Assembly: GCA_002395865.1 (NCBI GenBank)
Contig: DGVE01000138.1
Span: forward strand, 1-12,651
Source of the DNA: Lachnospiraceae bacterium UBA4292
GTDB taxonomy: Bacteria > Bacillota > Clostridia > Lachnospirales > Lachnospiraceae
DNA: 12,651 nt
Reading direction: 5' to 3'
In this document: positions 1 to 6,942 of the stretch, piece after piece
How positions within the stretch are numbered: position 1 is the stretch's first letter
Layout: every line of letters starts with the position of its first letter
Position numbers and translations under genes: made by a program
The notes under the pieces: model-generated
Told to the model about the DNA's origin: nothing
The model's database searches: none
Seen by the model: the letters and a program-made list of their open reading frames with translations, nothing else

Positions 1-1097
1 TCACAAATATGTGCGACCGCGATACCTTTTTTGAAAATGTGGTCACCAATCCGCGCTTCCTGTTTTCGAGCTTTGCGGGTTTTAACAACTATGATATGTT
101 CGATCTTCTGGAGTCGCACGGACTGAGACTCAAGGTGGAGAGGGGCAACAGATGCTTTCCCGAATCGGACAAGTCTTCGGACGTTATAAAAACCCTGAAC
201 AATGTCATGAGAGAATTGGGGGTAGATGTTCGCCTGAACACAAAGGTAAAAGACATCTGTACGAAGGAAGAAGGCGGGGAAAAATGCGTGATGGGTGTGA
301 GGACGCAGAAGGACTTTATACCCGCTTCATCCGTCATCGTAGCTACGGGTGGACTTTCGTATCCATCTACGGGCTCTGACGGTGACGGCTACAGATTCGC
401 CGCGCAGGCGGGACACAGTGTGACGAAGCTTTATCCTTCGCTTGTGGCTTTTTCATGCGCGGATCCCATGTGCCGCGATATGGCCGGACTGACGCTTAAG
501 AACATATCGATAAAAGTACTTCCTCCCGAGGGCGACAGAGTGCTCTATGAGGATTTCGGGGAACTGCTCTTCACACACACCGGTGTCAGCGGACCCGTCA
601 TACTGAGCGCGTCTGCTTTTATCGGATCGGCTCTCAAGACCGGTTCGAAACTCGTGATCGATATGAAGCCTGCAGTGGATAAGAAGGAGCTCGATGAGAG
701 ACTGATAAGGGAACTGTCGGCGGCACCGGCCAAGTCATTTTCGGGGGCTGCGGGAGGCTTTCTTCCCGCGAAGCTGCTTGCGCATGTCATAGAGCGTGCG
801 GGCATCGACCCTACGAAGAAAGCGGGCTCTGTCACCAGAGCGGAGAGAGAAGAATTTATCGCGGGCCTTAAGAGTATCGTATTGACAATACAGGGCACGA
901 TGGGATATAATGAAGCGGTTGTGACGGGGGGAGGCGTGGATGTTCGCGAGATATCCCCGAAGACGATGGAAAGCAAGCTCGTAAAGGGGCTCTACTTTGC
1001 CGGTGAGGTGATCGATGTGGACGCCTATACAGGCGGATTTAACCTGCAGGTGGCCTGGAGCACAGGATATGCGGCGGGATCAAATGCGGAGGAATGA
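1..1097 (+). CDS. HI0933/BaiN-family FAD-dependent oxidoreductase (5' end missing)
   Basis: The gene is open to the left edge of the window, so its start lies outside. The first in-frame codons after a partial one read Thr-Asn-Met-Cys, which fits the end of the family's conserved GRCN-x-TN signature. About 45 N-terminal residues with the dinucleotide-binding glycine motif are therefore missing. The visible ~364 residues hold the second FAD-contact segment (VIVATGGLSYPSTGSDGDGY, about residues 111-130 counted from the first ATG) and the C-terminal closing motif (GLYFAGEVIDVDAYTGGFN). These are typical of flavoproteins annotated 'aminoacetone oxidase family FAD-binding enzyme' or BaiN-like. The physiological substrate of most members is unknown, so no specific reaction is claimed. 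The stop at 1095-1097 lies one base before the cmk start, so the two genes are probably co-transcribed. The family call is firm and the role is open. Confidence 0.9.
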   Translation, partial: TNMCDRDTFFENVVTNPRFLFSSFAGFNNYDMFDLLESHGLRLKVERGNRCFPESDKSSDVIKTLNNVMRELGVDVRLNTKVKDICTKEEGGEKCVMGVRTQKDFIPASSVIVATGGLSYPSTGSDGDGYRFAAQAGHSVTKLYPSLVAFSCADPMCRDMAGLTLKNISIKVLPPEGDRVLYEDFGELLFTHTGVSGPVILSASAFIGSALKTGSKLVIDMKPAVDKKELDERLIRELSAAPAKSFSGAAGGFLPAKLLAHVIERAGIDPTKKAGSVTRAEREEFIAGLKSIVLTIQGTMGYNEAVVTGGGVDVREISPKTMESKLVKGLYFAGEVIDVDAYTGGFNLQVAWSTGYAAGSNAEE

Positions 1098-1098
1098 A

Positions 1099-1761
1099 AT
1101 GGCACTTTCGATAGCAATCGACGGGCCTGCCGGAGCAGGCAAGAGTACTATAGCAAAGCGTGTGGCGGATTCACTTAATATCGTCTATGTGGACACCGGA
1201 GCCATGTACCGCGCCATAGCGCTCTATATGATAAGGACAAAGACGGATGTGAATGAGGAGCTCTCTGTGTGCGCCGCGCTCACTGACGTAAAGATAGATG
1301 TGGTATTCAAGGACGGCACTCAGGCTTTGCTCCTTAACGGAGAGGATGTAAATGCGTTCATAAGGACTCCGGAGGTCAGCGAGGCTGCCAGCATCGTATC
1401 GAGCTATGGTCCCGTCAGGGAGAAGCTTGTGGCCGAGCAGAGAAGACTCGCACAGAATACCGATATGATCATGGACGGAAGGGATATCGGCACCTGCGTG
1501 CTGCCGAATGCGTCCCTGAAGATATATCTCACCGCTTCGAGCGCAGTGAGAGCCAAGAGAAGGTATCTCGAACTCGCCGCAGCGGGCAGTGAGTGCGATC
1601 TCGACGAGATACAGCGCGGCATCGAGGTGAGGGACGAGCGGGATATGAACCGCGAGATATCGCCTCTTCGAAAAGCGGATGACGCGAAGCTCATCGACAG
1701 CTCTTATATGACCATCGACGAGGTCGTAGAGCAGATACTCTGGTATGTTCGGAGGCTCTGA
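1099..1761 (+). CDS. cmk: Cytidylate kinase
   Basis: This cytosolic enzyme transfers phosphate from ATP to CMP or dCMP in pyrimidine salvage and mRNA-turnover recycling. The 220-residue product has the usual bacterial length. It shows the P-loop GPAGAGKS (residues 9-16), the nucleotide-monophosphate motif DTGAMYRA (about 31-38), the MDGRDIGT segment of the substrate pocket, and the lid motif RDERDMNRE near the C-terminus. The frame is open further upstream, but ATG 1099 is chosen for two reasons. It is preceded at 6 nt by GGAGG (1088-1092), and the protein then begins MALSIAIDGPAGAGKS as in other Cmk proteins. It starts one base after the flavoprotein stop and its TGA overlaps the ispH ATG by one base (TGATG), which implies translational coupling. 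The cmk-ispH-S1 order is characteristic of Clostridia. Confidence 0.97.
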   Translation: MALSIAIDGPAGAGKSTIAKRVADSLNIVYVDTGAMYRAIALYMIRTKTDVNEELSVCAALTDVKIDVVFKDGTQALLLNGEDVNAFIRTPEVSEAASIVSSYGPVREKLVAEQRRLAQNTDMIMDGRDIGTCVLPNASLKIYLTASSAVRAKRRYLELAAAGSECDLDEIQRGIEVRDERDMNREISPLRKADDAKLIDSSYMTIDEVVEQILWYVRRL

Positions 1762-2600
1762 TGGAGATATTGACCGCAAAGACAGCAGGCTTTTGCTTCG
1801 GTGTGAAGCGTGCTGTGGATTTCGTGTATGGTGAGACCAAGTCAGGCGAGAAGCCCATCTACACCTTCGGACCGATCATCCATAACAAGGAAGTCGTAAA
1901 AGAGATGGAGGAGATGGGTGTATCGGTCCTTCCCGAGGAAGTGCCTTCGGAGGGAAATGGAACTGTCATCATCAGATCCCACGGCGTCAGCAGGGAAGTA
2001 TACGAGGGGCTTGAGAGAGCCGGCTACAAGGTGTGCGACGCGACATGCCCCTTCGTCAAGAAGATACACAGGATCGTTTCGGAGAAGAGCGCAGAGGGAT
2101 ACAACATACTCATTGCCGGTGATCCCGTGCATCCGGAGGTAAAAGGCATCATAGGATGGAGCCGGGGACCGGTCATGGCGATATCCGAACCCGATGATAT
2201 AGACCGGATTCCGGAGGATTTTCTTCGGAAAACATGTCTTGTGGCCCAGACAACATTTAATTACAATAAATTTCAACTTTTTGTTGCAAAATTGCAAAAA
2301 AAAGGTTATGATATATCGGTATATAATTCTATTTGCAATGCGACTAAGGAAAGGCAGGCCGAAGCCAGGCAGCTCTCATCACAGACCGACTGTATGATAG
2401 TGGTCGGAGACGTGGGAAGCTCCAACACACAGAAGCTGTTCGAGATCTGCAAGAGCGAATGTCCGAACACACATCTGGTACAGACGGCAGATGATTTGGA
2501 TGTCAGTTGGTTGGCGGGAGCAAAAAGGGTTGGTATAACAGCGGGAGCTTCGACACCGCACAAAATAATAGAGGAGGTTCAAACGAAATGTCAGATTTAA
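1761..2600 (+). CDS. ispH: 4-hydroxy-3-methylbut-2-enyl diphosphate reductase
   Basis: IspH (LytB) is the [4Fe-4S] enzyme that converts HMBPP to IPP and DMAPP, the last step of the MEP isoprenoid pathway. The 279-residue protein carries the three cluster cysteines C12 (GFCFGVKRAV), C96 (DATCPFVKK) and C192 (SICNATKERQ). It also has the diphosphate-binding histidines H41, H74 (SHGV) and H124 with the proton-relay glutamate E126 (VHPEVKG), the SSN signature (220-222) and GITAGAST near the end. It is therefore complete and should be active. The start overlaps the cmk stop by one base, and the last 13 bases overlap the rpsA start in another frame. Residues ~157-192 (2229-2336) are encoded by an AT-rich block with AAT, AAA, TTT and TTG codons unlike the rest of the gene. 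That block may double as a promoter region (see findings). Confidence 0.97.
   Translation: MEILTAKTAGFCFGVKRAVDFVYGETKSGEKPIYTFGPIIHNKEVVKEMEEMGVSVLPEEVPSEGNGTVIIRSHGVSREVYEGLERAGYKVCDATCPFVKKIHRIVSEKSAEGYNILIAGDPVHPEVKGIIGWSRGPVMAISEPDDIDRIPEDFLRKTCLVAQTTFNYNKFQLFVAKLQKKGYDISVYNSICNATKERQAEARQLSSQTDCMIVVGDVGSSNTQKLFEICKSECPNTHLVQTADDLDVSWLAGAKRVGITAGASTPHKIIEEVQTKCQI
2239..2327 (+). promoter_or_regulatory. Candidate internal promoters inside ispH, possibly for rpsA
   Basis: Two SigA-like arrangements lie in an AT-rich island of ispH. The better one is TTGCAA (2284-2289), a 17-nt spacer and TATGAT (2307-2312). The weaker is TTGTGG (2239-2244), 17 nt and TACAAT (2262-2267). A free-standing TATAAT is also present at 2322-2327. 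Transcripts would start about 270 nt before rpsA. This is inferred from base composition and spacing only, and AT-rich coding DNA can give such matches by chance. Confidence 0.35.
2572..2577 (+). promoter_or_regulatory. Ribosome binding site for rpsA, inside ispH
   Basis: AGGAGG lies 10 nt before ATG 2588, within the last codons of ispH. It fixes the rpsA start at 2588. The rpsA frame is open further upstream (from about 2507), but nothing there resembles S1 protein. Confidence 0.85.
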
Positions 2601-3703
2601 GTTTTGAACAGTTGTTGGACGAGTACGATCCGAAAATTAAAACAGGAGAGGTGGTAACCGGTAAGGTCATCGATGTAAAGCCGGATGAGATAATATTGAA
2701 CATCGGTTACAAAGCCGATGGCGTTGTCACAAGAAGTGAGTACACGACAGAGCCCGGTGCTGACCTCACAACAAAGGTCAAGGTCGGCGACGAGCTTACA
2801 TGCAAGATCATCAAGCTCAATGACGGCGAGGGCCAGGTGCAGCTTTCTTACCGCAGACTTGCGGCTGAGAGAGGCAGCCAGAGACTTCAGGATGCATTTG
2901 ACAACCATGAAGTTCTCAAAGCTAAGGTTAATCAGGTGCTTTCGGGCGGCCTTAGCGTAACAGTAGATGAGACGAGGGTATTCATCCCCGCCAGTCTCGT
3001 ATCCGATACCTTCGAGAAGGATCTCACAAAGTATCAGGATCAGGAGATCGAGTTCTACATCACAGAGTTCAATCCCAAGAAGAGACGCGTTATCGGTAAC
3101 CGCAAGGAGCTAATCGTTGCTAAGAAGGAGAAGGCTCGCGAGGAACTGTTCTCACGCATCGCCGTAGGCATGATCGTTAACGGCAAGGTAAAGAACATCA
3201 CCGATTTCGGCGCATTCGTCGATCTCGGCGGCGCGGACGGTCTCATCCACATCAGCGAGATGGGCTGGTCAAGACTTGAGAGCCCTAAGAAGGTGTTCAA
3301 GGTAGGCCAGGAGGTAGAGGCATTCATCAGAGAGATCAAGGGCAATAAGATCGCTCTTTCCATGAAGTGGCCGGATCAGAATCCCTGGGCTAAGGCAGAA
3401 GAGAAATACGCTGTAGGTACTGTTGTAAAGGGCAAGGTAGTCCGCATGACAGAGTACGGCGCATTCGTAGAGCTTGAGGACGGCGTTGACGCACTCCTTC
3501 ACGTATCTCAGATCGCAAATGAGCGCATCGGCAAGCCCGCTGATGTTCTTTCCGTAGGTCAGGAGATCGAGGCTAAGGTCATCGACTTCAACAAGGAGGA
3601 GCACAAGATCAGCTTAAGCATCAGAGCTCTTCTTGAACCCGCTTCTGCAGATGAGGACACAGTTGCTTACAGCGACGATGAGCCCGCTGCTACAAAGGAG
3701 TAA
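2588..3703 (+). CDS. rpsA: 30S ribosomal protein S1-like protein, four S1 domains
   Basis: This RNA-binding protein of the ribosomal S1 family promotes mRNA binding to the ribosome. Low-GC Gram-positives have shortened forms whose exact role is less certain than in E. coli. The 371-residue product has four S1 (OB-fold) repeats at about residues 18-88, 106-173, 193-261 and 274-347. Repeats 3 and 4 show the classic signatures ITDFGAFVDL...GLIHISE and MTEYGAFVEL...ALLHVSQ. An acidic tail follows (350-371). E. coli S1 has six repeats. ATG 2588 is chosen for its AGGAGG site. The gene overlaps the end of ispH by 13 nt in another frame; in a number of Clostridia these two are one fused protein, here they are separate. 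Codon use differs from the neighbours, with CGC, ATC and GTA/GTT preferred over AGG and ATA, which suggests very high expression. Confidence 0.95.
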   Translation: MSDLSFEQLLDEYDPKIKTGEVVTGKVIDVKPDEIILNIGYKADGVVTRSEYTTEPGADLTTKVKVGDELTCKIIKLNDGEGQVQLSYRRLAAERGSQRLQDAFDNHEVLKAKVNQVLSGGLSVTVDETRVFIPASLVSDTFEKDLTKYQDQEIEFYITEFNPKKRRVIGNRKELIVAKKEKAREELFSRIAVGMIVNGKVKNITDFGAFVDLGGADGLIHISEMGWSRLESPKKVFKVGQEVEAFIREIKGNKIALSMKWPDQNPWAKAEEKYAVGTVVKGKVVRMTEYGAFVELEDGVDALLHVSQIANERIGKPADVLSVGQEIEAKVIDFNKEEHKISLSIRALLEPASADEDTVAYSDDEPAATKE

Positions 3704-3712
3704 CCATAAACG

Positions 3713-3752
3713 TACCCGACGCACAGGTGCATCGGGTAGACCCTTCGGGTCT
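3713..3752 (+). other. Two tandem hairpins upstream of the rpsA terminator
   Basis: The first hairpin pairs TACCCGACGCAC (3713-3724) with GTGCATCGGGTA (3727-3738), 12 bp with one mismatch and a tiny loop. The second pairs AGACCC (3738-3743) with GGGTCT (3747-3752) around TTC. Neither is followed by its own T-tract. They probably protect the rpsA 3' end or assist termination. Their shared GGGT and ACCC elements allow alternative pairings with each other. Confidence 0.6.
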
Positions 3753-3755
3753 ATA

Positions 3756-3785
3756 AAAAGACCACACCCTCGGGTGTGGTCTTTT
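3756..3785 (+). terminator. Strong intrinsic terminator after rpsA
   Basis: AAAAGACCACACCC (3756-3769) pairs perfectly with GGGTGTGGTCTTTT (3772-3785), giving a 14-bp stem with an apparent CTCG tetraloop once the tightest pair opens. The A-tract on the left and T-tract on the right make it potentially bidirectional. It ends the flavoprotein-cmk-ispH-rpsA unit. Confidence 0.93.
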
Positions 3786-3805
3786 AGAATACTTACAGAG
3801 TGATC

Positions 3806-4795
3806 ATGAAGATCTTTGAAGACAGAATCTTAAATGACAATAAGCTGTTTGGAACACTGCCGGAAGACGCGTATTTTCTGGACATAGAGACCACGGGGCT
3901 TTCTCCGGCTACCTCACACATCTATCTGATAGGTGTGGCATATGCCTGCGGTGAAGAGGTGGTGATGAAGCAGTGGTTCGTGGAGAAGCTGACAGATGAG
4001 GCGCAGGCTCTTAAGGCTTATTCGGAGTTTGCTAAGGGCTTTGATACCTGCATACACTATAACGGAACGACATTTGACCTGCCGTTTTTAAGAAAATGCG
4101 CCAAGAGCTACTATATGGACCTGTATGAGGCCAATAACAGCCTCGATCTGAAGACTGCGCTCGGGAGATATGCCTATGTGCTTAAGCCGGAGAGCTTCAG
4201 GCAGAGGGACGTGGAGACTGTGACAGGCTATATCAGAGAGGACGGATGTACCGGCGCGCAGCTGGTGGAGGTCTATGAGAAGTATGAGAAGGAGCCGACC
4301 GGGGAAGCTCCCCGGCTTCTTCTTTTGCATAATCATGACGATCTTCTCGGTATGATGCACATACATTCTCTGATGCAGCTTTCGCGTGTCGAAGAGGCAC
4401 CTTTATGCGATGTATGTATCAATCTGTCAAATGGGTTTCATGCAACGGCCCGTATGGCAGGCATAATGCTGCCGCAACTGCGGGCGAGCGCTGACGGTTT
4501 CCTTCTGGAGATTAAAGGAGACAGGATAAGCGTCGATGCCGTGCTGTACGAGGGAAGGGCAAGGTTTTATTTCGACGATTACAGAGACTACTATTATCTT
4601 CCCGATGAGGATATGGCCATACATAAGAGCGTAGGCGTGTATGTGGACAGCTCGAGAAGACAGAGGGCAAATGCGTATAACTGCTACCAGTATATCGATC
4701 CAGCGCTCATAACCGGTGCTCAGGCACAGAGCTTTATCAGGATGGCGTGGAAGAGAATGCTGATCAAAAGAAACAAGAACAAAAGTTCGATTTAA
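3806..4795 (+). CDS. YprB-like ribonuclease H-like (DEDD exonuclease domain) protein
   Basis: The 329-residue protein begins with a DEDD-superfamily 3'-5' exonuclease fold of the YprB type. Motif I is FLDIETTGLS (D26, E28), motif II HYNGTTFDLPFL (D91) and motif III LLLLHNHDDLLGM (D178/D179, with H175). All candidate metal ligands are present, so it is probably an active nuclease, but its substrate (RNA or DNA) is not known. Residues ~200-329 form a second part I cannot assign, rich in aromatic residues (FDDYRDYYYLPDED) and ending in a basic tail, KRNKNK. ATG 3806 is used; GTG 3800 is the alternative and would add only two residues. The upstream AGAG (3797-3800) is a weak ribosome binding site. 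The gene begins 20 nt after the rpsA terminator and no promoter fits between them, so it may depend on read-through. The next gene has its own promoter. Confidence 0.85.
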   Translation: MKIFEDRILNDNKLFGTLPEDAYFLDIETTGLSPATSHIYLIGVAYACGEEVVMKQWFVEKLTDEAQALKAYSEFAKGFDTCIHYNGTTFDLPFLRKCAKSYYMDLYEANNSLDLKTALGRYAYVLKPESFRQRDVETVTGYIREDGCTGAQLVEVYEKYEKEPTGEAPRLLLLHNHDDLLGMMHIHSLMQLSRVEEAPLCDVCINLSNGFHATARMAGIMLPQLRASADGFLLEIKGDRISVDAVLYEGRARFYFDDYRDYYYLPDEDMAIHKSVGVYVDSSRRQRANAYNCYQYIDPALITGAQAQSFIRMAWKRMLIKRNKNKSSI

Positions 4796-4797
4796 TA

Positions 4798-4826
4798 TTG
4801 ACACACTTGGCTCCATGAGGTATAAT
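4798..4826 (+). promoter_or_regulatory. Perfect-consensus SigA promoter of ruvAB
   Basis: TTGACA (4798-4803), a 17-nt spacer and TATAAT (4821-4826) match the housekeeping consensus at all twelve positions. Transcription should start near 4832, leaving a leader of about 27 nt. The -35 box begins three bases after the preceding stop codon. I see no LexA/DinR-type GAAC-N4-GTTC box around it. Confidence 0.93.
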
Positions 4827-4858
4827 CACGGACGAAATACAAGTAAAGAGGCATTGAT

Positions 4859-5455
4859 ATGATAGCATCACTCAGGGGAAGAATCATATATAAGGACGCG
4901 GGAAGCGTCATCATCGAGTGCGCGGGTGTAGGTTACAGAGTCTATGTGACGGCAGATTTCCTTGCATCCTACGCGGTGGATGATGAGGCTCTTATGTTTA
5001 CCTGTTTTTCAGTGAGGGAGGACGGTTGTTCGCTGTTCGGCTTCTCAGACATGGCCGATAAGGAGCTTTTCGAGAGAGTTATAGGTGTAAGCGGTATAGG
5101 TCCGAAGCTGGGCATGAGCATACTGTCGTTCATGGGCAGAAGCGGCCTTATAAATGCCGTGGCCACCTCTGACGCGAAGTCCATAGCAAAGACCCCCGGC
5201 ATAGGCGCCAAGACCGCACAGAAGCTGATAATTGAGCTGCAGGATAAGATCGCGAAGGACGTGTTCGAGTCTCTGGGCGCGGGTGTTCCCGCAGGCTCGG
5301 GTTCAGCCATGAGCCAGTCCATGAATGATGCTGTCGCGGCTCTTACGGCGCTCGGTTATTCGCAGACTGAGGCGCTTTCGGCCGTGAGATCGGTAGAGGG
5401 AGCTGCTGAGCTTGATACGGATGAGCTGCTGAGCCTGGCGCTGAAGAGGATCTGA
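4859..5455 (+). CDS. ruvA: Holliday junction branch migration protein RuvA
   Basis: RuvA is the junction-recognition subunit of RuvAB in homologous recombination and fork rescue. It forms tetramers that hold the four-way junction and load RuvB rings. The 198-residue length is typical. Domain I is the OB fold (1-63, MIASLRGRI to SLFGF), including the acidic-pin residues E54-D55 that hold strands apart. Domain II has two helix-hairpin-helix motifs (VSGIGPKLG about 77-85, TPGIGAKTA about 112-120). A Gly/Ala/Ser linker (139-153) leads to the RuvB-binding domain III (about 155-198). AAGAGG (4846-4851) lies 7 nt before ATG. ruvB starts one base after the stop, so the two are translated together from the strong upstream promoter. 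Confidence 0.97.
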   Translation: MIASLRGRIIYKDAGSVIIECAGVGYRVYVTADFLASYAVDDEALMFTCFSVREDGCSLFGFSDMADKELFERVIGVSGIGPKLGMSILSFMGRSGLINAVATSDAKSIAKTPGIGAKTAQKLIIELQDKIAKDVFESLGAGVPAGSGSAMSQSMNDAVAALTALGYSQTEALSAVRSVEGAAELDTDELLSLALKRI

Positions 5456-5456
5456 T

Positions 5457-6461
5457 ATGGAGAAGAGACTTATCACTACCGAGGTTAAAAAGGAGGAGGA
5501 GGTCTTCGAGAACTCGCTCCGCCCGAAGGATCTGGCCCATTACATGGGGCAGGAGAAGTTAAAGGAGACGCTCGGCATATATATAAAGGCGGCCAGGGAC
5601 AGGAAGGAACCGCTCGATCATCTTTTGTTCTACGGCCCTCCGGGACTCGGCAAGACCACACTTGCGGGTGTTATTGCCAATGAGATGGAGGCGGGTATAA
5701 AGATCACCAGCGGTCCCGCCATAGAGAAGCCCGGTGAGATGGCTGCGATACTGAATAATCTTAACGAGGGCGATATACTCTTTGTCGACGAGATACACAG
5801 GCTCAACAGGCAGGTGGAGGAGGTCATGTACCCCGCGATGGAGGATTTCTCCATCGACATAGTCATAGGTAAGGGCGAGAGCGCGAGGTCCATCAGACTG
5901 AAGCTGCCCAGATTCACGCTTATAGGAGCCACGACGAGGGCGGGACTTTTAAGCGCTCCCCTTCGCGACCGCTTCGGCGTGGTCCACAGGATGGAGTACT
6001 ATACAGTGGAGGAGCTCGAGAAGATCATCAAGAGGTCGGCCTCCATACTGAATGTGAAGATAGAGGACGCGGGCGCAGCAGAGCTGGCCAGAAGGAGCAG
6101 GGGCACCCCCAGACTTGCGAATAGGCTCCTGAGGCGTGTGAGAGATTTCGCACAGGTAAAGTTCGACGGAGTGATCACCGGCGAGGCGGCGAATTATGCG
6201 CTGGATATCCTGGACGTGGACAAGCTCGGCCTTGATTTCGACGACAGAAGGATACTCGAGACCATCATAGTGAAGTTCTCGGGAGGTCCCGTGGGACTCG
6301 AGACTCTGGCTGTTGCGCTCGGAGAGGATGCGGGCACCCTGGAGGACGTATATGAGCCGTACCTTATCCAGAACGGTCTTCTCATGAGGACCTCGAGAGG
6401 TCGTGTGGCCACTGACAGGGCTTATGAGCATCTTGATGTGTTCAGGAAGAATCCGTTTTAG
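5457..6461 (+). CDS. ruvB: Holliday junction branch migration ATPase RuvB
   Basis: RuvB is the AAA+ motor that pulls DNA through the RuvA-bound junction. The 334 residues match the family length. Visible elements are the Walker A motif GPPGLGKTT (60-68), Walker B ILFVDEIH (107-114), sensor 1 GATTRAG (157-163), and the arginine finger R172 within APLRDRFG. The C-terminal winged helix ends with [22 protein letters not shown] (5445-5450), inside the end of ruvA, lies 6 nt before ATG 5457. ruvC is not in this window. No strong terminator follows: only a 4-bp hairpin (6470-6480) with a short T-run precedes the zapA promoter, so some transcripts may continue into zapA. Confidence 0.98.
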   Translation: MEKRLITTEVKKEEEVFENSLRPKDLAHYMGQEKLKETLGIYIKAARDRKEPLDHLLFYGPPGLGKTTLAGVIANEMEAGIKITSGPAIEKPGEMAAILNNLNEGDILFVDEIHRLNRQVEEVMYPAMEDFSIDIVIGKGESARSIRLKLPRFTLIGATTRAGLLSAPLRDRFGVVHRMEYYTVEELEKIIKRSASILNVKIEDAGAAELARRSRGTPRLANRLLRRVRDFAQVKFDGVITGEAANYALDILDVDKLGLDFDDRRILETIIVKFSGGPVGLETLAVALGEDAGTLEDVYEPYLIQNGLLMRTSRGRVATDRAYEHLDVFRKNPF

Positions 6462-6499
6462 TATTTACCGCGTTTAACGCATTTTTATCCACTTTTCGC

Positions 6500-6527
6500 T
6501 TGTAATCTGTGATTTTTCGGGTATAAT
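6500..6527 (+). promoter_or_regulatory. Promoter of zapA
   Basis: TTGTAA (6500-6505, 4 of 6 consensus bases) is followed by a 16-nt spacer and a perfect TATAAT (6522-6527), in an AT-rich gap between ruvB and zapA. The expected start is near 6534, giving a leader of about 25 nt. Confidence 0.75.
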
Positions 6528-6558
6528 CGTATATATAGATCACTCAGTGAGGTGTGCG

Positions 6559-6882
6559 ATGGATAACAAGAGATCGGCAGATGTCATAATCGGCGGTAAG
6601 GTATATACTATCAGCGGATACGAGGAGGAGGGATACCTCCAGAAGGTCGCCGCGTACATTAACGGCAAGATAAATGAGCTGCAGGGACACAGCGGCTTTA
6701 TGAAACAGAGCCTCGACATGCAGAATGCGCTCATACAGCTGAATATAGCGGACGATTATTTTAAAAAGCTGAGGGAGACTGAGGAGCTGAAGGCTAAACT
6801 GAAGGATCAGGACCGTGAGCTCTACAGCCTCAAGCATGAGCTTGTATCCCTTAAGATGAGAGGGATGCAGACAGATCAATAG
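6559..6882 (+). CDS. zapA: Cell division protein ZapA
   Basis: ZapA binds FtsZ and bundles its filaments, stabilising the division ring at mid-cell. The 107-residue product has the compact N-terminal head (ADVIIGGKVYTISGYEEEGY, about 7-26) typical of ZapA. A long helix then runs to the end, with heptad-like spacing and many charged residues (about 62-100, LRETEELKAKLKDQDRELYS), as expected for the coiled-coil dimer/tetramer stalk. ATG 6559 is preferred over the in-frame GTG at 6547, because GAGG (6549-6552) sits 6 nt before the ATG and the N-terminus then matches family members. The gene has its own promoter and terminator, so it can be a single-gene transcript. Confidence 0.93.
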   Translation: MDNKRSADVIIGGKVYTISGYEEEGYLQKVAAYINGKINELQGHSGFMKQSLDMQNALIQLNIADDYFKKLRETEELKAKLKDQDRELYSLKHELVSLKMRGMQTDQ

Positions 6883-6887
6883 TTTTC

Positions 6888-6922
6888 AAGGGGAGCCTGA
6901 GCGTTCCCCTTTAGTTCTTTTT
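6888..6922 (+). terminator. Intrinsic terminator after zapA
   Basis: AAGGGGAGC (6888-6896) pairs with GTTCCCCTT (6903-6911) as a 9-bp stem with one G-U pair and a 6-nt loop. The T-rich TTTAGTTCTTTTT run follows to 6922. Its tail touches the ribosome binding site of the U32 gene (6923-6928), leaving no room for a separate promoter downstream. Confidence 0.85.
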
Positions 6923-6928
6923 GGAGAG
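6923..6928 (+). promoter_or_regulatory. Ribosome binding site of the U32 gene (start ambiguous)
   Basis: GGAGAG is the only Shine-Dalgarno-like element here. It lies 2 nt before TTG 6931 (too close) and 14 nt before ATG 6943 (too far), so neither start has ideal spacing. It directly follows the T-tract of the zapA terminator. Confidence 0.5.
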
Positions 6929-6942
6929 CATTGCCAAACGAT

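Noticed and set aside
1015..1098. Upstream extension of cmk
   Set aside because: It is open but overlaps the flavoprotein C-terminus, lacks a ribosome binding site and would add 28 residues not found in Cmk proteins.
1171..1779. Long open frame on the minus strand opposite cmk
   Set aside because: It lies wholly opposite a clearly conserved gene, has no ribosome binding site or recognisable protein features, and reads as a codon-bias shadow.
2296..2303. Run of eight A in ispH as a frameshift site
   Set aside because: The frame stays continuous and the conserved C192, SSN and GITAGAST motifs follow correctly, so no shift is needed for a full-length IspH.
3713..3785. Riboswitch or T-box before the YprB-like gene
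   Set aside because: It is only ~70 nt of simple hairpins with no T-box sequence or known aptamer core; tandem 3' hairpins plus a terminator explain it.
5949..6431. Minus-strand open frame opposite ruvB
   Set aside because: The product has no family features and ruvB is intact on the plus strand.
6470..6487. Hairpin with a T-run after ruvB as an intrinsic terminator
   Set aside because: The stem is only 4 bp (GCGT/ACGC) and the T-run is short, so it is too weak to call.
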